Source: Bacteroidota bacterium (lineage in GTDB: Bacteria > Bacteroidota > Bacteroidia > Flavobacteriales_D > Crocinitomicaceae). From it: 64,000 nt of DNA. The notes under the pieces were generated by a model, which saw only the letters and a list, made by a program, of their open reading frames with translations, had not been told where the DNA came from and did not search any database. Made by a program: the position numbers and the translations under genes. This document shows, in pieces, positions 1-9,762 of the stretch. Location: contig JAJRQQ010000096.1 of NCBI GenBank assembly GCA_024280155.1, positions 1 to 64,000 of the forward strand, written 5' to 3'. Position 1 is the stretch's first letter; each line of letters begins with the position of its first letter.

Positions 1-617
1 AGTGCAACCATATCATGTTTTTTGCGAGAGACTTTCATTCCTTCCATAAAATCATTGCTGTCCATAAAATCACTGATCACAAAAGCAATGCTTCTTTTTT
101 TCTGAGTATTTCGGAAGAATTTCAATCCTTCGTTTATGTTGTTTCCTTTATTTTCAGGTTTTAATTCGATGAGTTCGCGTAGAATAATCAAAGAATGTTT
201 TTTCCCTTTTCCTGGAGCAATGTATTTTTCAACTTTGTCAGAAACGAATATCGCACCCACTTTGTCATTGTTGCTAATGGCAGAAAAAGAGAGAACTGCG
301 GCTAATTCGAGGGCTAAATCTTTTTTAGTTTTAGCATCTGAACCGAAATTTTCAGACCCAGAAACATCAATAATGAGCATAACGGTTAATTCTCTTTCTT
401 CGTCGAATACTTTCACGTAGGGAGAATTGAATCGCGCGGTTACATTCCAATCAATCGTTCTGACTTCATCACCCAAATGATAATCACGAACTTCACTAAA
501 AGTCATACCACGCCCTTTGAACGCAGAATGATATTCACCAGAAAAAATATGTTTGGTGAGTCCTTTGGTTTTGATTTCCAAAAGGCGAATTTTTTTGAGA
601 AGTTCTTTCGTGTCCAT
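1..617 (-). CDS. DUF58 domain-containing protein (partial, 3' end outside window)
   Basis: The minus-strand frame begins with ATG at 617 (MDTKELLKKIRLLEIKTKGL) and stays open to the left edge, so about 205 N-terminal residues are present and the C-terminus is missing. The segment GRGMTFSEVRDYHLGDEVR followed by IDWNVTARF is the typical DUF58 signature, and a VWA-like stretch (MLIIDVSGSENFGS) follows. It lies 2 bases downstream of the MoxR ATPase on the same strand. MoxR/DUF58 pairs are common and are thought to assemble or activate envelope or VWA-containing complexes. In Bacteroidota this pair often belongs to a BatA-E-like aerotolerance operon, but the batA/batB genes that would show this lie outside the window. 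The family call is secure; the biological role is inferred. Confidence 0.85.
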   Translation of the reverse strand, partial: MDTKELLKKIRLLEIKTKGLTKHIFSGEYHSAFKGRGMTFSEVRDYHLGDEVRTIDWNVTARFNSPYVKVFDEERELTVMLIIDVSGSENFGSDAKTKKDLALELAAVLSFSAISNNDKVGAIFVSDKVEKYIAPGKGKKHSLIILRELIELKPENKGNNINEGLKFFRNTQKKRSIAFVISDFMDSNDFMEGMKVSRKKHDMVA

Positions 618-619
618 TT

Positions 620-1630
620 TTAAGGCACTTCGATTTTAGCAACGATTTTATTTACGATATCAGTTGCTGTTAGATTCTCCGCTTCTGCTTCGTAAGTTAA
701 TCCCATTCTGTGTCGCATTACATCAGGTGCAATTTCACGAATATCTTCTGGGATAACAAATGCGCGACCTTGCAAGAATGCAAATGCTTTTGCTGCTTTC
801 GCTAAATTGATACTTGCTCTTGGGGAACAACCGATACTTATCATTGGCTCTAGAAAACCTAAACCATATTTTTCTGGCTCACGCGTTGCATAAACGATAT
901 CTACGATATATTGCTCAATTTTTTCATCCAAATAAACCTGTTTGACCAATTCTCGGCATCTTTCGACGTCTTGCACAGAAAGAACGGCATTAATTTTATC
1001 CATTCCTTCTTTACGGATATTGCTGCGAATAATTAAACGTTCTTCCTCTTTTGTAGGATAGTCTAAAAATACTTTCAGCATAAAACGATCGACTTGCGCT
1101 TCTGGTAGTGGATAAGTTCCTTCTTGCTCAATTGGATTTTGTGTCGCTAAAACTAGAAATGGTTTTGGCAAAGGGTAGGTTTCATCTCCAATGGTAATTT
1201 GTCGTTCTTGCATAGCTTCGAGCAGAGCACTTTGTACTTTTGCAGGAGCACGGTTGATTTCATCTGCGAGAATGAAATTGGAGAAAATAGGTCCTTTTTT
1301 AACGGAGAATGTTTCGTTTTTCGGACTGTAAATTAGTGTTCCAGTAACATCTGCTGGAAGTAAGTCTGGTGTAAATTGAATACGACTAAAATCAACATTG
1401 ATTGCTTCCGATAAAGATTTAATAGCAAGCGTTTTGGCTAATCCGGGGACTCCTTCTAAAAGTACGTGACCATCGGCAAGTAACGCGATGAGTAATCGGT
1501 CCATCATGTAATTTTGACCGACAATTACTTTTCCTATTTCATTTTTAAGTAAGGTAATTGTGGGCATTTCCGTTTTAATTTGTTCACTTACAATTCGAAG
1601 TGATTCGGCGGGATTTAATTTTTCTTCCAT
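620..1630 (-). CDS. MoxR-family AAA+ ATPase
   Basis: This 336-residue AAA+ ATPase has a Walker A motif GVPGLAKT at about residues 60-67 and a Walker B ending in ILADEINRAP (D122, E123). A sensor-type ATQNP segment and an arginine-rich C-terminal lid (CSPRASINLAKAAKAFA) follow, which is the normal MoxR layout and length. It precedes the DUF58 gene with a 2-base gap, so the two are probably co-transcribed. MoxR proteins act as chaperone-like ATPases that work with DUF58 and VWA partners at the membrane. A near-consensus -7 box (CATCTTTG on the minus strand, near 1654-1661) lies just upstream of the ATG. The substrate complex is unknown. Confidence 0.93.
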   Translation of the reverse strand: MEEKLNPAESLRIVSEQIKTEMPTITLLKNEIGKVIVGQNYMMDRLLIALLADGHVLLEGVPGLAKTLAIKSLSEAINVDFSRIQFTPDLLPADVTGTLIYSPKNETFSVKKGPIFSNFILADEINRAPAKVQSALLEAMQERQITIGDETYPLPKPFLVLATQNPIEQEGTYPLPEAQVDRFMLKVFLDYPTKEEERLIIRSNIRKEGMDKINAVLSVQDVERCRELVKQVYLDEKIEQYIVDIVYATREPEKYGLGFLEPMISIGCSPRASINLAKAAKAFAFLQGRAFVIPEDIREIAPDVMRHRMGLTYEAEAENLTATDIVNKIVAKIEVP

Positions 1631-1834
1631 ATTGCAGTTAATATAACCCCCAAAGATGGTTATTTGGCATAAAAAAGAGTGAAGTATTCGTGTTAATTCT
1701 TGTTAAGAATCGGAAATTGATAGCATTGAGTTAACTATTTTTCAATGATATTACAGTGTTCAAAAAGAGAATTCTTTTGATTTTTAATGATTAGTATCCG
1801 ATAAAATATTGCATACATTGAGTTGAATCTTTCT

Positions 1835-2353
1835 TTACTTTTTTTCATCGCCAAAAAAAGTAACAAAAAGGTCTAGTGCTGTCATAAATTTAACGACCAA
1901 AATCATCCTCAATTCTAATTTAAACAAAACTCGTCGTGCCTCCTCAAACAGTTGTTTAAATTTACGAATTTTGCGGTGTTTTGGTGCCCGCTTATTTTAT
2001 GAATGCACTTTTTAGTTCTTCGTAAATATTTTTATTTATTGCAATGAATTATAATTCGAAGCGAAATCTAAAAGTGCGTTGGCCTGTCGAAACAGCGGGC
2101 CGGTGGGGTATGAATGATGAAAATCTCAATAATTGCACAAAAGTGCTCCGTCATTGTGTTTGCAAAACACTTCTTTTGTAGGAATTATTGATTTTCAGCA
2201 GAGCGCGTGGAAACATTGTTTCGACTTGATTTTTTTCTTTCTTTTTCATCAAGGAAAAAGGAATCAACAAATTCAATGTCCTAAATCATCCTAAATTTTA
2301 TTTGAAACAAAACTCGTCGTGCTTTCTCAAACAGTTGTTTAAATTCACGAATA
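1835..2353. repeat. Compound intergenic repeat/hairpin element
   Basis: The 856 bases between moxR and the zinc-ribbon gene hold no credible gene but are highly structured. An approximately 70-base sequence occurs twice as imperfect direct repeats at 1901-1969 and 2284-2352 (shared core AAACAAAACTCGTCGTGC and CTCAAACAGTTGTTTAAA). Each copy is preceded by a hairpin: TTACTTTTTTT/AAAAAAAGTAA at 1835-1863 and CTTTTTC/GAAAAAG at 2241-2260. Between the copies are two larger inverted repeats. One has arms GCCCGCT (1986-1992) and AGCGGGC (2094-2100), with an inner GCACTTTTTAG/CTAAAAGTGC pair. The other runs about 2119-2195, with arms AAAATC-CAATAATT and AATTATTGATTTT. It is probably a dispersed non-coding repeat family or a non-autonomous mobile element; no transposase is visible. 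Confidence 0.7.
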
Positions 2354-2486
2354 TAAATAGACACCATGCTTTTCATTTAAAAGAAAATTTTAAAACTTTT
2401 ATTGACTTAGAGGTATGATTTAGATAAATCTGTATTTTTATCGGATACGAATGATTTTTAATGATTTAATCGCTATTATTGTACTT

Positions 2487-2849
2487 ATGGAAACGAGAGA
2501 ATGTTTAGAGTGTCAAATGAAATTGTCGGGTAGGAAAGATCAGAAATTCTGTTCAGATTACTGTAGAAACACCTATAATAATCGTTTGAATGAAGATGCG
2601 AATAATTACGTCCGAAGAATCAATAATATTCTTCGTAAGAACAGAAGAATTCTCGCAAAGTTAAATCCAAATGGTAAAAAAACAGTAGATGGAATTCGAT
2701 TGGCAGAGGAGGGTTTTAATTTCCATTATTTCACGAATATTTACACGACTAAAACAGGTTCTCAATACTACTTTTGCTACGAGCAAGGTTATTTAAAGCT
2801 TGATGATGATCGGTATATGCTTGTTTTGAAACAAGATTATGTGAAGTGA
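2487..2849 (+). CDS. Small zinc-ribbon protein of unknown function (DUF2116-like)
   Basis: The protein is 120 residues if translated from the ATG at 2487 (METRECLECQM). An upstream ATG at 2451 would add 12 hydrophobic residues with no match to the expected start, so the inner start is preferred. The N-terminus carries a Cys4 knuckle: CLEC, then CSDYC about 12 residues later (KFCSDYCRNTYNNR), typical of small treble-clef or zinc-ribbon proteins. A basic helical middle (RRINNILRKNRRIL) and an aromatic C-terminal part (YYFCYEQGYLKL) follow. The first half resembles zinc ribbons of the DUF2116 type. The function is unknown; nucleic-acid binding is an inference from the fold and charge. It stands alone after the repeat-rich gap. 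Confidence 0.7.
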   Translation: METRECLECQMKLSGRKDQKFCSDYCRNTYNNRLNEDANNYVRRINNILRKNRRILAKLNPNGKKTVDGIRLAEEGFNFHYFTNIYTTKTGSQYYFCYEQGYLKLDDDRYMLVLKQDYVK

Positions 2850-2977
2850 TTTAGAGGGTAAGAATGAGGGGTGAATGAAGAGGAGTGAGTTAGTCCGCTT
2901 CCTTTTTGCTATTTTTAGTATCCAGTGCTTAGTGTTTTAGATTTATTGTTTTAAGAGTTTACATTTCTCAAAACGCA

Positions 2978-5900
2978 TTAATCATTCTCATTTTTTTTCA
3001 TTTTTACAGAAAGAATTGTCACATCATCGGTTTGTTCTGTGTTCCCAATCCAGTGGTCAAAGGTTTCTGTAATCAATCGTTGTTGTTCTTTCAAAGGAAG
3101 GTTAATGTTCGATTCAAAAAGTTCAATTAGTCTTCTAAATGAGAATTTCTTATCTTTTACACCACCAAATTGATCTTGAAAACCATCAGAGAATAAATAA
3201 AGGTTAAAATCATTTTCAAAAGAAGCAAAGTGAGTATTGTATCCTAAAAAGTTATCTTCTATATCTCCAGCATGTTTGTTGTCTCCCTTGTATAGCGTAA
3301 AAGATTCATTTTCGTAGACTAAAAATCTTGAGCCTGCACATGCATAAGCAATTTCATTTGTTTTTTTATTGAAAACACAGATGGTTAGTTCCATTGCATC
3401 ATTTACAAGGTTATCTCCTTCTCCACGAGGTAAATATTCGATTAATTTTTGGTCAATTCGATTGAGAATTTGCCCAGGATCTACTATTCTATTTTCTAGA
3501 ACAGTAGAATTAAGTAAATTAAACCCGAGCAATGTCATAAAAGAACCAGGCACACCATGACCAGTGCAATCTCCTAATACTAATATTGTATTGTCACCTA
3601 CATTTTCCATCCAGTAGAAATCTCCGGAGACGATATTTTTTGGTCGTGAGAAAATAAAATATTCATCAAAAATTTCGTTGAACTCTTTCTTACTCGGTAG
3701 AAGATTGTTTTGAATTCTTCGGGCATAATTGATACTGGCTGTAATTGATTCACTCTGTTCTCGGATTAAATCATTTTTCTTTCGAACTTCAGTGATATCT
3801 CTCGATAAAGCAATAAATCCATCAATTTTAGTTGTAGATCCGGGAGAGAATAATGTTGTAACAGATTGCCCAACCCAGATTTCTTCTCCATTCTTTTTTA
3901 AGATGGGAAAGTCAAAATAGGATGATGTTTTCTTGTCGAAAAAGTGTTCTTGATAATAATCGTGAACTTTTTTCTTGTATTTTTCAGAAACGAGGTCTGT
4001 CGAAGACATATTGATAAGCTCTTCTTCAGAGAAACCGAGTTCTTGAATCATATAATTATTGACAAATACGAAGTTACCATCTAGGTCACATTTAAAGATG
4101 AAATCATCAGCCTGCTGTACAAGTAGTTCGTAGGTGTTTTCTAATTCCATCTTATCACTAACATCTTGCCCTAGAATTAAATTAACATCTTTAGAGAAGT
4201 TTTTAAAGGCCCACTCAATCCATTTCACTTCATGATTAGCTCCGACCATCGGGACTAAATATTTCTCACCATCTTTAAAATCTCTGGTGATGTCATTCTT
4301 TTTGAAAGAACTATCAAATGGAATGTGTTGATTGAGAATTTTAATATTTTTCGTAATCAAATTTGTGTAGTCTGTATCAAGAAAAGAAGAAATGTTTTCG
4401 CTTGCATATATAATTGTTCCTTGGTGGTCAAATGCAATAACAGGCATGTTTCCTTTATTAATAATGGTAGAAATAAAGATTAATTTCTCAAGAGAATCGT
4501 ATTTCAAATAAGAATAAAAAACATTCAGAAATGCAGCGATAGAAATTGCATATATGAAAAAGGATTTTGGGTACACAACTTGTTCTATTAATAGAATTGT
4601 TATGATAAAAATGAAGCAAAATGTAAAAGTGAAGATTATAACATCCTTTACTTTTACATAAATGTAAGGAACGATTGAAAGGATAATGATAAGACCAATA
4701 ACCACATAAGGGTGTGCCTTACTATGATAAAATTGACTTAAATATTCAAGTGAAATGATGAATAAACCCAGTTTGAGAAGTAAGTTGTAATAGTTTGTTT
4801 TGTTGTTTTTCTTTAATTGTAAAGAGATAAAGAAGATAAAGAAGAGTAAAAAACTGCTGATTAGATTTGACTCAATACTTAATTCGAGAACAACCTTATT
4901 AATATTGGCAATAATAAATGTCAGTGGAGTTGTAATTGCGGTGAATAGAAGTAAAGCAGGGGTTAGAGAAAATTGAAAGCTAATATCTTTCGACTCAATT
5001 AATTTATTTGTTTTGAATTTTTTATAGTAGTTGAGAATGATAAAATTTAAGATAAAAACACCCGCAATTAATAATGCAATGAACAGTGACGAAGACCAGA
5101 AAGAAGTAATGACTTCAAAGTTTTTTAGATTGATTTTACTGTAATTAATGCCGTTGAAAGAAGATTTTGCTTCGATGGTGTGAAACCCATTGGTTAGTTC
5201 CTCAATAAATACTTGATTCTTGTTTTTTATGGTGAGCCAAGGACCTTTATCTAGGCGGTATTGGAAATAAATGGATTTTATTTTCGGATTATTTACGGAA
5301 AATGAGACGTAAAAATCAGGGTGTTTTATTTCTTTCTCACCATTCTCCTGATGGACATTAATAATTGGAGGAGGGGGGTTGGGTAAGTTTTCGAGCAACT
5401 CTGTATTGATTTGGAAAACACCTTCTATAGTTCCAAAGTAAATCATATTTCCTAAACGAAATTGAGAACGCATATTCGTTTCATAGCCGAGAAAGTTATT
5501 ATTTTCATTGTAGAGTGTTTTTCGTAAAACTTCTCCTTTATGATTAACCTTTAAGCAAGTAATTCCTTTATTCGTACCGATATATAAATTTCCAAATTCA
5601 TCAGCCATCATTGTGTAAAAAAGGGTGGAATTAAAATATTCTTCTCCTTTTAAAACGATTAACTCTTGATTTTTGGTTATCCCAACAATTCCTCTTTCGA
5701 CGGTAAACCAACAGGTGCCATAAATATCTTTTGTGGAGATCCCACTGTAATGACCGAGTTCTACAAGGTTAATTTCAAATTTTTCAATTTCATTGGACTT
5801 TACGTCTAATGCATAGATGCCATTGTTCGTACCGAAATAGGCAAATGCCTTGTTGTCAGAAATAGCACTCGTATATATATGGTTGGGTATAACTCCCTTT

Positions 5901-7270
5901 TTTATTTTCGGTTTTGTTATGGTATGCTTGTTAATATCATAGATTCTCATTCCTTTCCCTGATAAAGCAATGTATAGATTGTTTCCAATTGAGTTTACAT
6001 TGGAAATACTTTGATTTTTGAAGAATTGAGCACCAAGTTTAGGGTTGTCATTTAAATCATACACCCAAAGACCATTGCTTGTTGCTAAGAAATAAGCACT
6101 ATCAGTGTAGGTAATTGCAAAAGTGGAGAAATTATAGCTTTCAAACTCACCAGAGTTTGCTCGAGTTTCAAAAAAAGTCTTGCCTTTGCTATTGCTAACA
6201 AGTCTAACGCCATCGGAAAATTGGTAAAGGAAAAAATTATCAGGTGCAGTGTAAAGGTGTGTTTTTTCAATCCTAGTGAATGGTTCTTCAGAAATTTTTA
6301 TCAATCCATTGTATTCTGTTGTAATCCAGTAATCACCATTGTTGTCGGAAAAAAATGATGTTGGGTTTTTAATTTTTTCTTTGGTGTTGAATTCTATTTT
6401 CTGCCATTTATCATCATTGAGGTAAAACATTTTACCCGATTTCATGATGAGTGTAGAATGCTTTTTAGTTCGGTTGTAATTAAAGCCAACAATACTGTCT
6501 TCAGCGAGGGAAGAGAAGTCAAGTTCAGAAACGATTGTCGATGAGATCTTGTTTTTGGTGTCCAAATGTACTTCTAGTTTTTTCGTCCCATTTTGATGGA
6601 TAAAAACAAGTGCGTTATTTTCAGTGTAACCATAATTGTATTCATCAATGGTGTCTTTAGAATGTGGAAACCAATTATTCAACTTCATGATGTCTCCATT
6701 TTTTAGAATGAAATCGCCTACGTTAGTGAAAAGAACTATTCCGATGGGAGACTCAAAATGTTGATGTATGATTATTTCTTCCTTGTTCTCTAGAATTACT
6801 TTGGGTTTCTCACTCGATTTTTTCGAGAGAAATTTAGCACTCCCAAGAAAGTAGATAACATTTTTGTCTTTCAGAATTAATTTAGATTCACCAAATAGAT
6901 ATGATATTAAATCGAATCTTTCAGCTTTTTGAGTTTTTAAGTCGTAAGAATAAAACCCTGTGTAAGTCGATGATAAAAGGATTTTATTTTTGTTAAAAGT
7001 GATATTGTTTATGTGGAAATTAGAATTTTCTTGTATTTCTAAATTCGAAAAAGTAGTCCCATCAAATTGTACAATATCCCCACCACCTGTTCCAATCCAT
7101 AGAAGTCCATCTTTCGATTGTGTAACACTTTTTAATGTCGAAATCTGAAGCCCATCTTTGTGGTTGTACGCTTTGTACGACATTAATTGGGCAAAAGATT
7201 GCGTTAAAACGAATGAAAATAGAATGAAAATAAGATATCTCACAAGTGTAAATTGATTTATGACAACCAA
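2978..7270 (-). CDS. Propeller-PAS-SpoIIE sensor phosphatase
   Basis: This 1430-residue membrane protein has a signal peptide (LIFILFSFVLTQSFAQ). A long periplasmic part, residues about 30-640, holds two-component-regulator propeller repeats such as SKDGLLWIGTGGGD. A Y_Y_Y-like beta domain follows at about 650-735, then one membrane helix near 745-765 and a further group of helices at about 780-940. Two or three PAS domains lie at about 960-1190 (for example KCDLDGNFVFVNNYMIQELG). A C-terminal SpoIIE/PP2C phosphatase domain covers about 1220-1425, with metal-binding motifs GDFYWM and GDCTGHGVPGS. Such proteins presumably sense an extracytoplasmic cue and dephosphorylate a cytoplasmic anti-sigma antagonist or similar target. 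No partner gene is adjacent, so the target is unknown. The extra membrane region between propeller and PAS domains is unusual. Confidence 0.88.
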   Translation of the reverse strand: MVVINQFTLVRYLIFILFSFVLTQSFAQLMSYKAYNHKDGLQISTLKSVTQSKDGLLWIGTGGGDIVQFDGTTFSNLEIQENSNFHINNITFNKNKILLSSTYTGFYSYDLKTQKAERFDLISYLFGESKLILKDKNVIYFLGSAKFLSKKSSEKPKVILENKEEIIIHQHFESPIGIVLFTNVGDFILKNGDIMKLNNWFPHSKDTIDEYNYGYTENNALVFIHQNGTKKLEVHLDTKNKISSTIVSELDFSSLAEDSIVGFNYNRTKKHSTLIMKSGKMFYLNDDKWQKIEFNTKEKIKNPTSFFSDNNGDYWITTEYNGLIKISEEPFTRIEKTHLYTAPDNFFLYQFSDGVRLVSNSKGKTFFETRANSGEFESYNFSTFAITYTDSAYFLATSNGLWVYDLNDNPKLGAQFFKNQSISNVNSIGNNLYIALSGKGMRIYDINKHTITKPKIKKGVIPNHIYTSAISDNKAFAYFGTNNGIYALDVKSNEIEKFEINLVELGHYSGISTKDIYGTCWFTVERGIVGITKNQELIVLKGEEYFNSTLFYTMMADEFGNLYIGTNKGITCLKVNHKGEVLRKTLYNENNNFLGYETNMRSQFRLGNMIYFGTIEGVFQINTELLENLPNPPPPIINVHQENGEKEIKHPDFYVSFSVNNPKIKSIYFQYRLDKGPWLTIKNKNQVFIEELTNGFHTIEAKSSFNGINYSKINLKNFEVITSFWSSSLFIALLIAGVFILNFIILNYYKKFKTNKLIESKDISFQFSLTPALLLFTAITTPLTFIIANINKVVLELSIESNLISSFLLFFIFFISLQLKKNNKTNYYNLLLKLGLFIISLEYLSQFYHSKAHPYVVIGLIIILSIVPYIYVKVKDVIIFTFTFCFIFIITILLIEQVVYPKSFFIYAISIAAFLNVFYSYLKYDSLEKLIFISTIINKGNMPVIAFDHQGTIIYASENISSFLDTDYTNLITKNIKILNQHIPFDSSFKKNDITRDFKDGEKYLVPMVGANHEVKWIEWAFKNFSKDVNLILGQDVSDKMELENTYELLVQQADDFIFKCDLDGNFVFVNNYMIQELGFSEEELINMSSTDLVSEKYKKKVHDYYQEHFFDKKTSSYFDFPILKKNGEEIWVGQSVTTLFSPGSTTKIDGFIALSRDITEVRKKNDLIREQSESITASINYARRIQNNLLPSKKEFNEIFDEYFIFSRPKNIVSGDFYWMENVGDNTILVLGDCTGHGVPGSFMTLLGFNLLNSTVLENRIVDPGQILNRIDQKLIEYLPRGEGDNLVNDAMELTICVFNKKTNEIAYACAGSRFLVYENESFTLYKGDNKHAGDIEDNFLGYNTHFASFENDFNLYLFSDGFQDQFGGVKDKKFSFRRLIELFESNINLPLKEQQRLITETFDHWIGNTEQTDDVTILSVKMKKNEND

Positions 7271-7332
7271 AATACTAAAATCTTTCGATTCTTCGTGAGG
7301 GAAATAAAGAATTTAATGCAGGTAATGAATAA

Positions 7333-8472
7333 CTAGCTTATTATTCGGACTTTTTGTTTCACTGTTTTGGCAATCTCCTTGGCTTGATTTAATTCTTTAT
7401 TGGTTACAGTAATATGTCCCATTTTCCGATTGGGTTTAGTCATTTCTTTGCCGTATAAATGAATATGAACACCTGGGATCGCCATTATTTCGTCAAAATT
7501 TTCATAAACAGCTATGCCCTGGTAGTTTTCTCCCCCAAGCAAGTTAATCATTGCCCCATATTGAATAAGTTCTGTTGAACCTAATGGTAAATTTAAAATA
7601 GACCGTAAATGCTGTTCAAATTGGGATGTTATATTACATTCTATCGTTTGATGCCCACTGTTGTGAGGTCTTGGGGCAACTTCATTGACCAATAATTCTC
7701 CGTCAGCAGTCAAGAATAATTCAACAGCGAGTATACCTACCATTTCTAACTCATTGATTACGCGAATGGCTAATTCTTCTGCTTTTTTCTCTATTTCTGA
7801 ATCAATGTCTGCCGGAGAGAATAAGAATTCAACTAAATTAGCATCATTAAATTCACATTCTACGGTTTGATAACTGACAGTCTCACCACGCTCATTTCGA
7901 GCAACAATTACACTTAATTCTTTCGTGAAAGGAATCATTTGTTCAACGATAGAAGGTGCTGTAAATAATTCTTTTAATTGAGATTCGTTTTTGATTAACT
8001 GAACACCTTGACCATCATAACCACCGGTTCTTAGTTTTTGAACGAATGGGATTTTAGCCGATAAATCAGTTGGTTTTGAATTGTCGTACAAGAAAAAATC
8101 ACTTGTTGGTATGTTTTTGTCAATGTAGAATTGTTTTCGAATTCCTTTGTCTTTTATGATTTCTAAAACACGTGCTTGTGGGAAAACTTTTACACCTTTT
8201 TTTTCCAATTCATAGAGTGCTTCGATGTTGATGTTTTCAATTTCTACGGTTAAAACATCTAGATCTTGCCCAAAAGAAAGCACATCTTCATAGTTTTGGA
8301 TGTCACCTAAAATGAAAGGGGTTGCAATGTCTGCACACGGAGCATTGTTAGAATTTTCCATGATTCTTACATCGATATTATAATTGATGGCTTCTTGAAT
8401 AAACATTCTACCCAATTGACCACCGCCTAAAATCCCTAATTTCAATTCTTTTCCAAATAGATTCTTTTTCAT
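7333..8472 (-). CDS. purK: 5-(carboxyamino)imidazole ribonucleotide synthase
   Basis: This 379-residue ATP-grasp enzyme carboxylates AIR with bicarbonate and ATP to give N5-CAIR in purine synthesis. The N-terminal Rossmann-type start LGILGGGQLGRMFIQEA is diagnostic of PurK. The ATP-grasp core includes VQKLRTGGYDGQGVQ and the metal/ATP site segment LLVNEVAPRPHNSGH followed by TIECNITSQFEQHLR. The C-terminal domain ends with LLGG and KMGHITV segments. Length is normal for the family. It is divergent from hpt, with a 98-base gap between the two starts. PurE is not in the window. Assignment is secure. Confidence 0.96.
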   Translation of the reverse strand: MKKNLFGKELKLGILGGGQLGRMFIQEAINYNIDVRIMENSNNAPCADIATPFILGDIQNYEDVLSFGQDLDVLTVEIENINIEALYELEKKGVKVFPQARVLEIIKDKGIRKQFYIDKNIPTSDFFLYDNSKPTDLSAKIPFVQKLRTGGYDGQGVQLIKNESQLKELFTAPSIVEQMIPFTKELSVIVARNERGETVSYQTVECEFNDANLVEFLFSPADIDSEIEKKAEELAIRVINELEMVGILAVELFLTADGELLVNEVAPRPHNSGHQTIECNITSQFEQHLRSILNLPLGSTELIQYGAMINLLGGENYQGIAVYENFDEIMAIPGVHIHLYGKEMTKPNRKMGHITVTNKELNQAKEIAKTVKQKVRIIS

Positions 8473-8570
8473 AAGACAAAGATAATCGCTATTTCCTTTT
8501 ACGAGTGAATTATCCCGTAATAAATTGACATAAATCGCATAGAAAGTAGTACTTTTACTGTCTAATTTGA

Positions 8571-9110
8571 ATGAATAGAATGATGAAAGTTCTCGATAAA
8601 ACCTTTGAAGTCTTCATAACGAAAGAAGAAATTGCAAAAGAAGTAGCTTCACTTGCAAAGGAAATAAACAAGGATTACGAAGGTGAGGAAGTGATTTTTG
8701 TGGCTGTTTTGAACGGTTCTTTTATGTTTGCTTCTGATCTAATGAAAGAAATTGATTTGGTTTCTGAAATATCATTTATTAAGATGAGTTCTTATCATGG
8801 AACAGAATCTACAGGTAGAGTGGATGAATTAATCGGGCTAAATAATGACATCAATGGGAAAAACATTATAATTGTCGAAGATATTATTGATTCAGGGTTG
8901 ACGATGAATAAAATAATATCCCTGATGGAAATGGAAAGTCCAAAATCTGTTAAGATTTGCTCTTTACTCTACAAACCTGAAGCTTTTAAAGGAAATCATA
9001 AGCCTGATTATATCGGGTTTTCTATTCCTAATGCTTTCGTTGTCGGTTACGGATTGGATTATGATGAGAAAGGAAGAAACCTTGATGCCATTTATCAAAT
9101 TAAAGAATAA
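8571..9110 (+). CDS. hpt: Hypoxanthine phosphoribosyltransferase
   Basis: This 179-residue type I phosphoribosyltransferase salvages hypoxanthine or guanine with PRPP. The PRPP-binding loop IIIVEDIIDSGLTM lies at about residues 99-112, with the two acidic residues E103 and D104. The flanking segments VAVLNGSFMFASDL and SFIKMSSYHGT are typical of HPRT, as is the C-terminal FVVGYGLDYDEKGRNL. Starts at 8571, 8580 or 8583 are all possible (MNRMMKV); the first is used here. It heads a plus-strand run followed by adk and obg, the next gene beginning 38 bases downstream. Divergent purK also serves purine metabolism. Confidence 0.95.
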   Translation: MNRMMKVLDKTFEVFITKEEIAKEVASLAKEINKDYEGEEVIFVAVLNGSFMFASDLMKEIDLVSEISFIKMSSYHGTESTGRVDELIGLNNDINGKNIIIVEDIIDSGLTMNKIISLMEMESPKSVKICSLLYKPEAFKGNHKPDYIGFSIPNAFVVGYGLDYDEKGRNLDAIYQIKE

Positions 9111-9148
9111 TTAGAACCCAAGCTTTATTGCTTTAAAAAAAAATAGAT

Positions 9149-9721
9149 ATGTTAAATTTAGTTTTATTCGGACCTCCAGGAGCAGGAAAAGGAACTCAAT
9201 CTACACGTTTAGTAGAAAAATATGGTTTAATTCACCTATCAACAGGTGATGTTTTTCGTGCGAACATTAAAGGTGAAACAGAATTGGGTGTTTTAGCGAA
9301 AAGTTATATGGATAAAGGTCAACTTGTTCCAGATGAAGTAACAATCAAAATGCTGAAATCGGAAGTGATGAAATACGAGAATCCAAAAGGATTTATTTTT
9401 GATGGTTTCCCTCGTACGAATGCGCAAGCAGATGCTCTAGATCATTTTTTAGAAGAAATTGATTCTTCAATATCTCAAATGATTTCTTTAGATGTTGAAG
9501 AGGAAGAGCTGAAAACTCGATTAGCAAATCGTGCAAAAGATAGTGGGCGAGTGGATGATGCAGACCCGAAAGTTATTCAAAATAGAATTAGCGTTTATAG
9601 AGCAGAAACGGCTCCCGTAAAAGAACATTACAAGAAACAAGGGAAATGGACGAAAGTTGATGGACTTGGATCGATTGACGATATCACTGAGCGTCTGTTT
9701 AGCGCAATTGACAAATTATAA
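9149..9721 (+). CDS. adk: Adenylate kinase
   Basis: This 190-residue kinase interconverts ATP + AMP and 2 ADP. The P-loop GPPGAGKGT is at residues 8-16, the AMP-binding segment HLSTGDVFRANI follows, then GFIFDGFPRTNAQADAL. The LID region is short (NRAKDSGRVDDADPKVI), without the four-cysteine zinc site of longer adenylate kinases, which is normal for Bacteroidota. It lies between hpt and obg with small gaps (38 and 41 bases), so a shared transcript is likely. Assignment is secure. Confidence 0.97.
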   Translation: MLNLVLFGPPGAGKGTQSTRLVEKYGLIHLSTGDVFRANIKGETELGVLAKSYMDKGQLVPDEVTIKMLKSEVMKYENPKGFIFDGFPRTNAQADALDHFLEEIDSSISQMISLDVEEEELKTRLANRAKDSGRVDDADPKVIQNRISVYRAETAPVKEHYKKQGKWTKVDGLGSIDDITERLFSAIDKL

Positions 9722-9762
9722 ATAATTATTAGAGGATTGTATTCTCAAAAAGATAGAAAAAT

